Source: Verrucomicrobium sp. BvORR034
GTDB lineage: Bacteria > Verrucomicrobiota > Verrucomicrobiia > Verrucomicrobiales > Verrucomicrobiaceae
Assembly (NCBI RefSeq): GCF_000739635.1
Contig: NZ_BATQ01000001.1
Coordinates: 40,746 to 104,745, forward strand
Direction of reading: 5' to 3'
Length of the DNA stretch: 64,000 bases
Positions 35,729-44,699 of this stretch are shown here, piece after piece. The notes under the pieces were generated by a model. It was not told where the DNA came from. It was given only the letters and a program-made list of their open reading frames with translations, and ran no database searches. Position 1 is the stretch's first letter. The number at the start of each line of letters is the position of its first letter. The position numbers were made by a program, and so were the translations under genes.

Positions 35729-36418
35729 ATGGTCCACATCGTTCCAGTTGTAGAAACGCCACGGATAAAAGAGGGGGAGAAGGCCCCTTGGCCAGTGAGC
35801 GAGGTTCCGGGCTTGCAGTGGGCAACGCTTGAACCTTCAAACCTCGCATGTCTGGGAACTTTCATGCTGCAGCTCTGCTATGGGTTGGAGGTGCGCGGCG
35901 TGGATGAAGCCATCGAAGTCATTCGTGAATCCGATGAGCTCGGGGCGTACGGAGGTTTCCAGTTCACTCAGCAGGAGACGGTGATCAGCCCCTCGTGTTG
36001 CAGTGGTCTGGAGTATTGCCATGAGTGGCTCACGTTTTTGCATACCGGAGCTTCGCCCTGGATGGGGCATGAGCCTTTTGGCTGGGCTGAAAAGGTTGGC
36101 AACGAGGTCATCATCTGGAGCGACGGAAGCAGCACGTCACCCCGTCAGAAGCTGGGCCCTTCTATTGCGGCTCCCATCTCCGAGTTCGAGCTGGCATTGG
36201 CTTCCGCCGAACGGCTTCTGCAGGACTTTCTTAATAGCGTGCCAGGCTGGCTCTCTGCCGTAGGGCGAGCAGACGCCGCAGACATTGTCCCCAAGATCCT
36301 CGATCGTTTCTGCATGGATCCTGCGATTGCGGAAGCGCTGCGGCGCGATGTAGAATTGGATCGGGACCCATCTCTGGAAATGACTTTGGAAGAACTGCGG
36401 CGAAGTCTCGGGCGTTAG
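35729..36418 (+). CDS. Protein of unknown function
   Basis: 229 residues, soluble, acidic, no signal. An aromatic middle section (QETVISPSCCSGLEYCHEWLTFLHTGASPWMGHEP) contains several Cys. The end is helical and charged. I do not recognise a family; the composition and the small neighbours recall immunity-type or accessory genes. Starts 15 bases after the small membrane protein gene. Confidence 0.65.
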   Translation: MVHIVPVVETPRIKEGEKAPWPVSEVPGLQWATLEPSNLACLGTFMLQLCYGLEVRGVDEAIEVIRESDELGAYGGFQFTQQETVISPSCCSGLEYCHEWLTFLHTGASPWMGHEPFGWAEKVGNEVIIWSDGSSTSPRQKLGPSIAAPISEFELALASAERLLQDFLNSVPGWLSAVGRADAADIVPKILDRFCMDPAIAEALRRDVELDRDPSLEMTLEELRRSLGR

Positions 36419-36510
36419 AAAAGTGGAGCACACCTCCCAGCCATCCAGCCACCCCTCCCGACCCCTTGACATTCAGCCCCCGGAGCCTGTATGCTCCGCC
36501 TTCAACCGTC

Positions 36511-37575
36511 ATGACTTACACCGAACTCCACCGCCTCTACCACCAGCCGTTCTTTGACCTGCTCAAGCAGGCGCGTGCCGTTCATGAGGAGCACTGGCCG
36601 GAGCGTGAGGTGCAGCTTTGCACGCTGTTGAGCATCAAGACCGGCGGTTGCAGCGAAGACTGCGGCTACTGCGCCCAGAGCTCCCGCTACTCCACCGGGC
36701 TGCAGCGGGAGAACCTGCTGAGCAAGGAAACGGTCATGGAGCGCGCTCAGGCGGCCAAGGCCAACGGCTCCACCCGCTTCTGCATGGGTGCCGCCTGGAA
36801 GGGCGTCCGCATGGGGACCCAGAAGTTCGATCAGGTGCTCGATATCGTGCGGGACGTCAGCACACTGGGCATGGAAGTCTGCGTGACTCTCGGCGAACTG
36901 GGCCAGGACGAAGCTGTCGCGCTCAAGGACGCGGGGGTGACCGCCTACAACCACAATCTCGACACCTCCCGCGATCACTACAAAAACATCGTCACCACCC
37001 ACACCTACGACGACCGTCTGCGGACCATCCGTCATGCCCAGGAAGCGGGCATGAGCGTCTGCTGCGGCGGCATCCTTGGTCTGGGCGAGTCCATTGATGA
37101 CCGCCTGAAGATGCTGGAGACCCTCAGCAACTTCAACCCGCCGCCGGAAAGCGTGCCGATCAACAGCCTCATGCCGATCAAAGGTACGCCGATGGAGAAC
37201 AATGAGCCGGTGGACGTGTTCTCCCTGGTACGCATGATTGCCGTCACCCGCATTGCCATCCCGAATGCCAAGGTGCGCCTCAGCGCCGGCCGCTATTCCC
37301 TCAGCAAAGAAGCCCAGGCGATGTGCTACTTCGCCGGAGCCAACTCCATCTTCTACGGAGACAAGCTGCTCACGACCGTGAACCCCCGGGCGAACGAAGA
37401 TCTGAAGCTGCTCCAGGAACTGGGGCTGGTCGCTCAGGCTCCCAACCCGAGCATGACTTCCCCGGAAGTGGACCTCGACCGTCCGCTTTCCCCGTGCTGC
37501 CCCTCGGATGAGTGCCACGAACACGAGCCAGAACTCGTGGCCACTGGTTGTTCCAGCGGCGGCTGTGGGTGCTAG
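36511..37575 (+). CDS. bioB: Biotin synthase
   Basis: A radical-SAM enzyme that inserts sulfur into dethiobiotin. The radical cluster motif is CSEDCGYC; further family stretches are GCSEDCGYCAQSSRYSTGL, the CMGAAWKGVR loop, YNHNLDTSRDHY, GGILGLGES and the second-cluster region SAGRYSLSKE. The ATG at 36511 gives 354 residues, about 30 longer than usual. The excess is a C-terminal Cys/His-rich tail (PCCPSDECHEHEP ending GCSSGGCGC). A terminator follows. No other biotin gene is adjacent, so it is likely a single-gene unit. Confidence 0.95.
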   Translation: MTYTELHRLYHQPFFDLLKQARAVHEEHWPEREVQLCTLLSIKTGGCSEDCGYCAQSSRYSTGLQRENLLSKETVMERAQAAKANGSTRFCMGAAWKGVRMGTQKFDQVLDIVRDVSTLGMEVCVTLGELGQDEAVALKDAGVTAYNHNLDTSRDHYKNIVTTHTYDDRLRTIRHAQEAGMSVCCGGILGLGESIDDRLKMLETLSNFNPPPESVPINSLMPIKGTPMENNEPVDVFSLVRMIAVTRIAIPNAKVRLSAGRYSLSKEAQAMCYFAGANSIFYGDKLLTTVNPRANEDLKLLQELGLVAQAPNPSMTSPEVDLDRPLSPCCPSDECHEHEPELVATGCSSGGCGC

Positions 37576-37602
37576 TTCCTTGAAACGCACAGTCAATCCT
37601 GT

Positions 37603-37630
37603 AGGCGGCTCTCCGGAGCCGCCTTTTTTT
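37603..37630 (+). terminator. Rho-independent terminator of bioB
   Basis: AGGCGGCTC and GAGCCGCCT pair perfectly around TCCG and are followed by a run of seven T (37624-37630), 28 bases after the bioB stop. Confidence 0.93.
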
Positions 37631-37667
37631 GGCCCTCATCGTCGGGCATTAGGTTTTCTTGTCAAAA

Positions 37668-37711
37668 TGTCATGTTCTCTTGACGCCTCTTTATGTCAGG
37701 ATAACATGACA
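37668..37711 (+). promoter_or_regulatory. Promoter flanked by a 9-bp inverted repeat (operator)
   Basis: TGTCATGTT (37668-37676) and AACATGACA (37703-37711) form a perfect inverted repeat. Between and across them lie a -35-like TTGACG (37680-37685) and a -10-like TAACAT (37702-37707), spaced 16 bp. A second TGTCA half-site (37694-37698) is embedded. This fits a repressor-bound promoter for the membrane protein / XRE pair. Confidence 0.7.
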
Positions 37712-37732
37712 CCGAGTAAAGTAGACTTGACT

Positions 37733-38134
37733 ATGAAAATGGAACTCACCGATATCCAGAAACCTCACCGTCAGTATGTGATCCGCACCGCGCTCTTCAT
37801 GAGTGGCTATGTGGCTGTCAACGCAGCCGCAATTGCCGGGGCTTTTGATGATGTGAAAGGGAAGGGGGCCTGGGCCTTGGGGCTCGTCGTGTCTGCGCCT
37901 ATTATTGGCCAACTCTGGGCTCTGCTCGCTTACATGCGGGATGCCGATGAGTACGTGCGGAGCGTGATGGCCCGGACCTTCATCATCGCCAGCGGACTCG
38001 CGATGGCGCTGTTCTGCACTTGGGGTTTTCTGGAGACCTATGCCAGTGCCCGCCATGCGCCAGCTTGGCTCATCGTACCCACCTTCTATGCAGCGTTTGG
38101 GCTGGTGACGCTTTTCACACGCAACTCCCGCTGA
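37733..38134 (+). CDS. Four-helix membrane protein paired with an XRE regulator
   Basis: 133 residues with four predicted membrane segments (about 16-36, 45-61, 79-96 and 105-123). No recognised domain. It precedes an XRE-family HTH gene by 9 bases, a common arrangement for membrane-protein and regulator pairs. The start at 37733 is chosen because the likely -10 element reaches 37707; an in-frame ATG at 37706 would lie inside the promoter. Expression is probably controlled by the partner regulator. Confidence 0.75.
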   Translation: MKMELTDIQKPHRQYVIRTALFMSGYVAVNAAAIAGAFDDVKGKGAWALGLVVSAPIIGQLWALLAYMRDADEYVRSVMARTFIIASGLAMALFCTWGFLETYASARHAPAWLIVPTFYAAFGLVTLFTRNSR

Positions 38135-38143
38135 CAGCCACCT

Positions 38144-38359
38144 ATGAAGAACCGACTCAAAGTGCTGCGTGCAGAGCACAACCTGACGCAGGATGAGCTG
38201 GGGAAGATGCTGGGCGTTTCCCGCCAGGCAGTGAATGCCCTGGAGACGGAGAAGCACTCACCATCTCTCGATCTCGCCTACCGGATTGCGACCGTCTTCA
38301 AGCAGCCCGTGGAACAGATCTTCCAAAACCCGCATACCGTTGCGGAAGCGGAGGTTTGA
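38144..38359 (+). CDS. XRE/Cro-type transcriptional regulator
   Basis: 71 residues consisting of one helix-turn-helix: RLKVLRAEHNLTQDELGKMLGVSRQAVNALETEK, followed by the family's HSPSLDLAYRIATVFKQPVEQIF. These one-domain regulators (YgzD/YvaO style) often follow a membrane protein gene and control the shared promoter. The 9-bp inverted repeat at 37668-37711 is the likely operator. Confidence 0.92.
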   Translation: MKNRLKVLRAEHNLTQDELGKMLGVSRQAVNALETEKHSPSLDLAYRIATVFKQPVEQIFQNPHTVAEAEV

Positions 38360-38482
38360 AGTGACCGGGCAGGGGACATCTGACCTTCACAACTGACGCT
38401 TATGTTATTGTAGATCAGTTGGAAAATCCCTATGATCGGGCAGGCTTGGCCAGCAGTTTAACCCGATTCCCCGGAGAAGAAG

Positions 38483-38893
38483 ATGGCTCTCCTACCTGAC
38501 CGGCTTTCTCAAACCCTCCGTCGCTGCGAAGGCTACGGTGAGCTGGGCATGTGGCACCAGGCTTGGGAGGAGTTGGAGGACTTGCCAGATCAGGACCGCA
38601 CCCGGCTGCCCGCCTTGATCTGGCGGGTGCGCACCCTGGTAGGCATGGGATTCCACCGCAACGCGGTCTCTCTGGGAGGCAGTCTGGTGAGGACGTTTCC
38701 TGCCAGCGTAGGGGTCAAGGGGGTCATGTGCGAGGCGCTGATCGCGCTGGCCAGATCAGAGACCCAGACGGGCGACCCGCAAGTGGCCAGAGAATGCCTC
38801 GCCCAATGCCTCGAAATCGACCCGGACCGCCGGCAGGGGATCTTGAGCATGCCGGAGTTCCGGCACTTTGCCTCGGCGCTTCTGGGCGACTGA
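38483..38893 (+). CDS. TPR-like small protein
   Basis: 136 residues, all-helical and rich in Leu/Ala/Arg. Helix pairs (LRRCEGYGELGMWHQAWEELEDLP and a later LIALARSETQTGDPQVARECLAQCLEIDP) resemble tetratricopeptide repeats, which mediate protein contacts. A good ribosome site (GGAGAAGAAG) precedes the ATG at 38483. A small hairpin (CCCGT/ACGGG) about 55 bases after the stop may end the transcript. Partner unknown. Confidence 0.78.
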   Translation: MALLPDRLSQTLRRCEGYGELGMWHQAWEELEDLPDQDRTRLPALIWRVRTLVGMGFHRNAVSLGGSLVRTFPASVGVKGVMCEALIALARSETQTGDPQVARECLAQCLEIDPDRRQGILSMPEFRHFASALLGD

Positions 38894-39240
38894 TGAACTC
38901 CGCCTCCGTCTGGCGGCTTTACACATCAATCTGTTGAACAAGGATCATCCCGTCACCACGGGTTTAAGGAAAGAACACAACGGGCATCCGCCTGAAACTT
39001 CAGGCAGGCTCCTCTGCATCTTTGACGGCAGTCAGGCCGCAATCCCCATGAAACAAGGCTTTCAAGCCATCACGAATCTGACAACGTGCGTGGAACACGC
39101 TGCATGAAGCATTCATCCACGATGTCGGATATTAGGAAATAATCTGTCGGCCGGCTCCATCCTCCCCGGAAAGACCAAGGGCCGGATTGTTGGAAACAAC
39201 CCGGCCCTTGGTGGAGTATAGGAAACTATCTTTCCCCGCC
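38894..39240. other. Gene-free interval, convergent junction
   Basis: No supported gene. It carries a small CCCGTCACCACGGG hairpin (38949-38962), a CCTGAA-AC-TTCAGG palindrome near 38991, and the strong hairpin at 39174-39212. Confidence 0.6.
39174..39212 (-). terminator. Terminator hairpin of pdhA-pdhB
   Basis: ACCAAGGGCCGG and CCGGCCCTTGGT pair perfectly with a long loop; on the minus strand the next bases are T-rich (CTTTCC). It lies 28 bases after the pdhB stop. Confidence 0.7.
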
Positions 39241-40233
39241 TTAGAACATGCCCAGCACCTTGGCCACGACGACGTCGGGGTAGGGGAGCTGGAGCTTCTC
39301 GATTGGCGGGCTGTAGAAGGCCGGAGCGTCCAGGGAACCGATGCGCTGCACCGGGGCATCGAGGTCATCGAAGCAATGCAGGGAGATGCTGGCGGCAATC
39401 TGGGAGCTCACGGCGCAGAAGGGCTTGTTCTCATCCACACACACGGCGCGATGCGTTTTCCGCACGGATTCGAAGATGGTTTCTTCGTCGAGCGGGCGGA
39501 TCGTACGAAGATCGACCACTTCGCAGCTGATGCCGTGCTCTTCTTCCAGGATGCGGGCAGCCTCAAGGCAGGTGTTCACCGCCCGGCCATGGGAGATAAG
39601 GGAGACATCTGTACCTTCACGTTTCACGTCTGCCACGCCGAGTGGGATGAAGAGCTCGCCATCAGGCAGTTCGGAATTTTCCGGCACCTCCCATTCCTGG
39701 CCGTAGAGCACGGTGCTCTCCATGAACATCACGGGATCATTGTCCCGGATGGCCGCCTTCATGAGGCCCTTGGCGTCATAGGCGTTGGAGGGGCACACGC
39801 ACTTCATGCCCGGGAAGGAGGCCATGATGTTTTCCGGCGTGTGGGAGTGGGTGGCTCCCACGTTGGTGCCGCCGTTGGCAGGACCGCGAAGAACGATGGG
39901 GCAGTTGATCAAACCGCCGGACATATAGCGGACCATGCCGGCGTTGTTGATGATCTGGTCCCAAGCGACGGTATAGAAGCTCCAGAACATGAGCTCCATC
40001 ACGGGACGAATGCCGAGCATGGAAGCTCCCACGCCCATGCCGATGAAACCGGCTTCGCTGATGGGAGTATCGATGATGCGCTTGTCACCCCATTTAGCCC
40101 AAAGGCCTTCGGTGACTTTGTAGGCTCCATTGTACTGGGCGACTTCCTCGCCCATGAGAACGACCATCGGGTCGCGGGCGAGTTCTTCGTCGAAAGCTTC
40201 GCGAAGCGCGTGGCGGTAAGAAAGACGACGCAT
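39241..40233 (-). CDS. pdhB: Pyruvate dehydrogenase E1, beta subunit
   Basis: 330 residues; with the alpha subunit it forms the heterotetrameric, thiamine-diphosphate E1 that decarboxylates pyruvate and acetylates E2. Characteristic stretches are VVLMGEEVAQYNGAYKVTEGL, DTPISEAGFIGMGVGASM, ELMFWSFYTVAWDQI and LRTIRPLDEETIF. It lies 53 bases after pdhA on the same strand, so one operon. The E2 gene is 14 kb away (53911-55212). Confidence 0.95.
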   Translation of the reverse strand: MRRLSYRHALREAFDEELARDPMVVLMGEEVAQYNGAYKVTEGLWAKWGDKRIIDTPISEAGFIGMGVGASMLGIRPVMELMFWSFYTVAWDQIINNAGMVRYMSGGLINCPIVLRGPANGGTNVGATHSHTPENIMASFPGMKCVCPSNAYDAKGLMKAAIRDNDPVMFMESTVLYGQEWEVPENSELPDGELFIPLGVADVKREGTDVSLISHGRAVNTCLEAARILEEEHGISCEVVDLRTIRPLDEETIFESVRKTHRAVCVDENKPFCAVSSQIAASISLHCFDDLDAPVQRIGSLDAPAFYSPPIEKLQLPYPDVVVAKVLGMF

Positions 40234-40286
40234 GTCTTAGAAAGAGAAAAGGGTGGGAGAGAAGGGTTGCCGTCCGTGGATCAGGA

Positions 40287-41363
40287 TCAGTCGTTGAAGA
40301 AGTGACGGCCGGTCTGGCCAGCTTCCGTCTGGTTGTCCACTTCCCAGTACACGTCGTCGAAGATTTCGGACGGATCCGGATAGGGGCTGCTGTCGGCGAA
40401 GTCAGCGGCGGCCTCGGCTTCTTTAAAAGCGGCCTGATCAATTTCCTTGGCTTGAGCCTCCGTCAAGACACCCTCGCGAACGAGGTGGCCCCGCCAGATG
40501 TTGATCGGGTCATGTTCCTTCTCGTAGCGCTCGATCTCTTCCTTGGTCCGGTACTTCTTATGGTTGGCGTCCGCCACGGAGTGACCGGTGTAGCGATAGG
40601 TTGCGACCTCAAGAAGGGTGGGCTTGCTCTGCTTGTGCGCGCGCTCGATGGCGGTCTGCACTTTGGCGCGAACTTCGTAGATGTCCTCGCCGTTGAACTG
40701 TTCCCAAGCCATGTCGTAAGCGACGGCGCGCTCAGCCAGGCAGGAAGGATAGGCGCTGGAGCGCTTCTGGCTGGTGCCCATCGAGTAACCGTTGTTCTCG
40801 ATGATGAAGATCACGGGCAGCTCAAAGAGGGCAGCCAAGTTGAGGGATTCGTGGAAGGCACCCTGGTTCACCGCGCCGTCACCGAGGAAGGCCATCGCAC
40901 AGCCGGTCAAACCTTTGTACTTCAGGCCAAAGGCGAGACCTGTACCAAGAGGGGTCTGGCCACCGACAATGCCGTGACCACCCCAGTAATTCTTGTCGGG
41001 GGCGAAGTAGTGCATCGAGCCGCCCTTGCCTTTGGAGCAACCGGTCTTCTTGCCGTAGAGTTCGGCCATGCACTCATTCATGCCCATGCCAACCGCGAGA
41101 GCGTGACCGTGATCACGATAGGCGGTGATCATGTGGTCGTTCTCTCCCATGAGGGAGGCACAACCGGCAGCCACAGACTCCTGACCGATGTACAGGTGGA
41201 GGAAACCACCCATCTTGCCCGCGTTGTAAAACTTCAGGGCAATTTGCTCGAAACGTCGGATGCGGCAGATGTCAGTGTAAAGCTTGATCTTCTGCTCCGC
41301 CGTCATCGAGGCGTTGATCGGAGCATCCGCGTATTTGAGAGGGGCTGTAGCGGTCTTTGCCAT
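40287..41363 (-). CDS. pdhA: Pyruvate dehydrogenase E1, alpha subunit
   Basis: 358 residues. The ThDP/metal motif (GDGAVNQGAFHESLNLAALF to ENN), the FYNAGKMGGFLHLYIGQE segment, the regulatory loop YRYTGHSVAD and the RDHGHAL motif identify the E1-alpha family. The start at 41363 (MAKTATAPLKYADAP) is used; the frame is open to 41513 but that leader is not conserved-looking. Operon with pdhB; a terminator follows pdhB. Confidence 0.95.
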   Translation of the reverse strand: MAKTATAPLKYADAPINASMTAEQKIKLYTDICRIRRFEQIALKFYNAGKMGGFLHLYIGQESVAAGCASLMGENDHMITAYRDHGHALAVGMGMNECMAELYGKKTGCSKGKGGSMHYFAPDKNYWGGHGIVGGQTPLGTGLAFGLKYKGLTGCAMAFLGDGAVNQGAFHESLNLAALFELPVIFIIENNGYSMGTSQKRSSAYPSCLAERAVAYDMAWEQFNGEDIYEVRAKVQTAIERAHKQSKPTLLEVATYRYTGHSVADANHKKYRTKEEIERYEKEHDPINIWRGHLVREGVLTEAQAKEIDQAAFKEAEAAADFADSSPYPDPSEIFDDVYWEVDNQTEAGQTGRHFFND

Positions 41364-41863
41364 GGTAGGTAAGAGGGAGCGCGAAGTGTACCGAGAAAGG
41401 GGGGCAAGGCAAGCCCCGCTTCTCGGAGTCAAAAAAGACACACGAGGGTTTGGGTGCGAGGAGTTAGAAGTTGGGGATGAGGGACTCAGGAGAGGGGAGA
41501 ACTGGCCAACCACCCCGCTTCTGACAAACGTCGGTCGAGGACCCGTTGCACCAACAAAACCGAGTTCGAATGGGGAAGTGGTCTCTCAGAATTCCCAACG
41601 CAAAGGAGAGTTGAGCGAACCCTCGAATATCACGCAGCGACCAAACAAGTGCCGACCAGTTTTCACGAGGTATGACGCATCGAGCTGGGAATTAAAGAAG
41701 TAGTCACAGGTGCCAACCTGTTCACTCATATGTCTCCTAATTCCCTCCGACTGCCGTTCTAAACAACCCAAGGCAGGCTGAGTCACAGTCCATCCGTTGT
41801 CCTGTGTTGACAATGGCTGTAGAGAATCTTCGCTCCAACGGCTTGGTACACAACAGTCCCACA

Positions 41864-42068
41864 GTCGCGAGGTCAGACCGCGAAGCGGTCACCACCCCGG
41901 GATAGCGATGGAACTCCAAGGGAGTTTTACCGACCGTTCAGAACACCCGGAGACGACTGTCCTGCATGCGGCGGACACCTCAGAGATGCGGTCGCGGGGT
42001 CAGACCGCGAAGCGGTCGGTTATCCCGCAAAGACGTTGAAACTCCAACGGAGCTCAATAAACCGTCCC
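41864..42068 (+). repeat. Direct repeat pair F1/F2 with GAA-loop hairpins
   Basis: Two copies of about 75 bases, 127 bases apart. Each has GTCGCG, GGTCAGACCGCGAAGCGGTC (hairpin GACCGC-GAA-GCGGTC), then an AACTCC-A-GGAG(T) stem and ACCGT. The first 25 bases are nearly identical; the rest is diverged. Copies 41864-41941 and 41991-42068. Confidence 0.75.
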
Positions 42069-42275
42069 ATGCACGCTAAGACAACAACCCCGAATCTTCT
42101 CAGAGAATGACACCACGTTGAATGGATCTGCTGCCGGTCCACCCCCTGTGCTGGGAAGGGGGATGAGAGGCTTGGGGGGGAACCAGGCTGCCACCACCTC
42201 ACAGGACGTTTTCATCCGTCAGCAACACCTCTTCTCCGTTAGCATTCATCAGAGACCTCATTACCTCCGCCCGAA

Positions 42276-42295
42276 ATTGTTCCACGTGGAACAAT
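42276..42295. other. parS-like centromere site 1
   Basis: ATTGTTCCACGTGGAACAAT is a perfect 20-bp palindrome whose 16-bp core TGTTCCACGTGGAACA matches known chromosomal ParB-binding parS sites. It lies upstream of mnmG, a gene often close to oriC and parAB. Confidence 0.85.
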
Positions 42296-42344
42296 CTCAC
42301 CCCCTTCAGCCGCGCTGGAACCCCACCAAAAGCCATTCCCTTTA

Positions 42345-42350
42345 TATAAT
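42345..42350 (+). promoter_or_regulatory. Candidate -10 element of mnmG
   Basis: A perfect TATAAT, 30 bases before the chosen mnmG start; no clear -35 sequence is visible. Confidence 0.4.
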
Positions 42351-42379
42351 AGGGGGGCATGCTATCTTTAGGGCTACCC

Positions 42380-44260
42380 ATGAGCCTCTACACCTTTCCC
42401 AAAGTCTATGATGTCATTGTCTGCGGAGCCGGCCACGCCGGAGTCGAGGCTGCAATGGCGGCCGCACGATTGGGATGTGAGACCGCCATCCTCACCCAGA
42501 ACCTGGACACCATCACTCAGATGTCCTGCAACCCCGCTATCGGGGGATTGGCCAAGGGGCACTTGGTTCGGGAGATCGATGCCCTGGGTGGGGTGATGGG
42601 CTCGAACACGGATGCCACCGGAATCCAGTTCCGGATGCTCAACGCCACCAAGGGTCCTAGTGTGCAGGCCCCTCGCGCACAGTGCGACAAGAAGGCCTAC
42701 CAGTTCCGCATGAAGTGGTTGGTTGAGAACCAGCCCCATTTGGACCTGCACCAAGGGAACGCAGCCGAGATCCTGGTGGAGAATGACCAAGTCACCGGAG
42801 TCCGCACCAGCCTGGGACTGATCTATCGGGCGAAGTCCATCGTCATCAGTTCCGGCACCTTCATGCGAGGGCTTCTCCATGTGGGTCTGCAGAACCAGGC
42901 GGGAGGGCGTATGGGGGACGGGCTTTCCACCCTTAGTGACAGCCTCCGGCACCTGGGCTTCGAAGTGCAGCGTTTCAAAACGGGCACTCCCTGCCGTATC
43001 AACGGCAGAAGCATCGACTACTCCCAGTGCGAGGTGCAGCCGGGTGACAGCCCACCACCACGGTTCAGCTACCTTAGCGGGGTACTTCCAGACGATTCCG
43101 AGCTCTTCACCCTCAACAAATGGAGCCCAGAATTGTTCCACGTGGAACAATCTCCGTGCTGGATCACCTACACCAACCCCCGGACACACGACGTTATCCG
43201 GGCCAACCTCGACAAGTCTCCCATGTATTGCGGGGTGATTGAGGGGATCGGACCCCGGTATTGTCCCTCCATCGAAGACAAGGTGGTTCGCTTTGCCGAA
43301 AAGGAACGGCACCAGATCTTTCTAGAGCCAGAGGGGAGGCACACCCGCGAGTACTACGTGAACGGGGTCTCCACTAGTCTCCCTTTCGAGGTTCAATACG
43401 AGTTCATCCGCAGTATCAAGGGGCTGGAGAACGCCGAGATCATCCGCCCTGGGTACGCAGTGGAGTATGACTACTGCCCACCCACCCAGCTCCAGTCCAC
43501 CCTGGAAACCAAGCGGGTCTCCGGCCTCTACTTCGCAGGACAGATCAACGGTACATCAGGCTATGAAGAAGCTGCCGGCCAAGGGCTTTGGGCAGGTACC
43601 AACGCCGCCCTCAAGGTGAAAGGGGAGGCCCCCTTCACTTTGAAACGGTCCGAAGCCTACATGGCCGTGATGGTGGACGACCTCATCACCAAGGGCACGA
43701 CCGAGCCCTATCGTCTCTTCACGAGCCGAGCAGAGTACCGTCTGCTCCTCCGGCAGGACAACGCCGACCTCCGCCTGACGCCTAAAGCCGCTGAGCGGGG
43801 GATGGTCGATGCCTTCAGAAAAGCCCATACCGAATCCAAGATCGAGCAACTCGCCGAGCTGAAAAAGGTCGTGGCGAGCACCACCTACGAGAACACACGT
43901 CTCGCCCAATGGATCAAGCGACCCGAAAACGCTTTCGCCAGACTGCCTTCCGAACTACGCGGGACTTGGTCCAATGAGCTCTGGATGGTGGCCGAGAACG
44001 ATCTGAAGTACGCTGGCTACATCACCCGGCAGGAAGACATGGTCGACAAGACCTCCCGGATGGAGGACAAAACCATCCCAGACTGGGTGGATTACTCCGC
44101 CATGAAGGGTCTAAAAAAGGAAGCCATGCTCAAGCTGCAGTCCATTCGCCCGGCCACTTTTGGACAAGCCGCCCGAATCCAAGGCGTCACACCTGCCGAC
44201 TTGGCAGTCGTTTCAGTGGTGCTGAAGAAGGGTGGAGTGGAAGAAGCGAAGGCGGAGTAG
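42380..44260 (+). CDS. mnmG: tRNA U34 carboxymethylaminomethyl synthase subunit MnmG (GidA)
   Basis: 626 residues. With MnmE, MnmG modifies wobble uridine of several tRNAs using FAD. The N-terminal [24 protein letters not shown] binds [24 protein letters not shown], the [15 protein letters not shown] motif and the [21 protein letters not shown] segment identify the family. ATG at 42380 has AGGG 6 nt upstream; an alternative ATG is at 42359. Residues near 252-257 (ELFHVEQ) are encoded by a second parS palindrome, so this coding region doubles as a segregation site. Confidence 0.96.
   Translation: MSLYTFPKVYDVIVCGAGHAGVEAAMAAARLGCETAILTQNLDTITQMSCNPAIGGLAKGHLVREIDALGGVMGSNTDATGIQFRMLNATKGPSVQAPRAQCDKKAYQFRMKWLVENQPHLDLHQGNAAEILVENDQVTGVRTSLGLIYRAKSIVISSGTFMRGLLHVGLQNQAGGRMGDGLSTLSDSLRHLGFEVQRFKTGTPCRINGRSIDYSQCEVQPGDSPPPRFSYLSGVLPDDSELFTLNKWSPELFHVEQSPCWITYTNPRTHDVIRANLDKSPMYCGVIEGIGPRYCPSIEDKVVRFAEKERHQIFLEPEGRHTREYYVNGVSTSLPFEVQYEFIRSIKGLENAEIIRPGYAVEYDYCPPTQLQSTLETKRVSGLYFAGQINGTSGYEEAAGQGLWAGTNAALKVKGEAPFTLKRSEAYMAVMVDDLITKGTTEPYRLFTSRAEYRLLLRQDNADLRLTPKAAERGMVDAFRKAHTESKIEQLAELKKVVASTTYENTRLAQWIKRPENAFARLPSELRGTWSNELWMVAENDLKYAGYITRQEDMVDKTSRMEDKTIPDWVDYSAMKGLKKEAMLKLQSIRPATFGQAARIQGVTPADLAVVSVVLKKGGVEEAKAE
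43132..43151. other. parS-like site 2, inside mnmG
   Basis: The same 20-bp palindrome as at 42276 (ATTGTTCCACGTGGAACAAT), also followed by CTC, here translated as the LFHVEQ peptide. Spacing to site 1 is 856 bp. Confidence 0.87.
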
Positions 44261-44573
44261 GGGACGAAAGAGGGTGCGGAATGCTCGATGAGATTCCTCA
44301 CCGGAGGTCCATCCTCCTCTCAGCCTTGGGCGCTGCCCAAGGGACGGATGGATCATAGGACATTGAGGCCACCAGGTTCGGCCTTCAATCTCTCAGATGC
44401 CCCAGGCAACTCTCGGCTCTTTCCCAAGTTGGCTTTCGGTTCCAAACCCCGCAGCTTGGGAGGGGAGTGAAGTGACTGCATCACTTGGCGTGGTCTCTGA
44501 ACCTCCGCGAGAGCCTTGCCGCAGAAGATTCAGGTAGATCCTGCGAATGAAACCTTGGACGTGAAATGCGGTT

Positions 44574-44686
44574 AGACCGCCACAACTCCTTCGGAGTAGG
44601 ACCCGCTAACACCCACACCCAACGTAGGCTCGCTGAAGCTCGCCAACGTTGGGCTTTTAGCCACATCCTCTTCGAGGAAGAACTTC
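44574..44686 (-). repeat. Three-hairpin repeat A, copy 3
   Basis: Same three hairpins as the other A copies. Its unique segment is 20 nt at 44598-44617. Confidence 0.9.
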
Positions 44687-44699
44687 GATTTGGTGACAC

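Larger units (their letters stand above)
41364..42379. other. About 1 kb of intergenic DNA before mnmG
   Basis: No gene. Holds the direct repeat pair F1/F2 (41864-41941 and 41991-42068), a parS-like palindrome (42276-42295) and the mnmG promoter region with a TATAAT box. The divergent pdhA and mnmG promoters must lie here. Confidence 0.65.

Noticed and set aside
38144..38359. Toxin-antitoxin pair with the upstream membrane protein
   Set aside because: The membrane protein has no toxin features; the arrangement fits a self-regulated membrane/XRE operon better.
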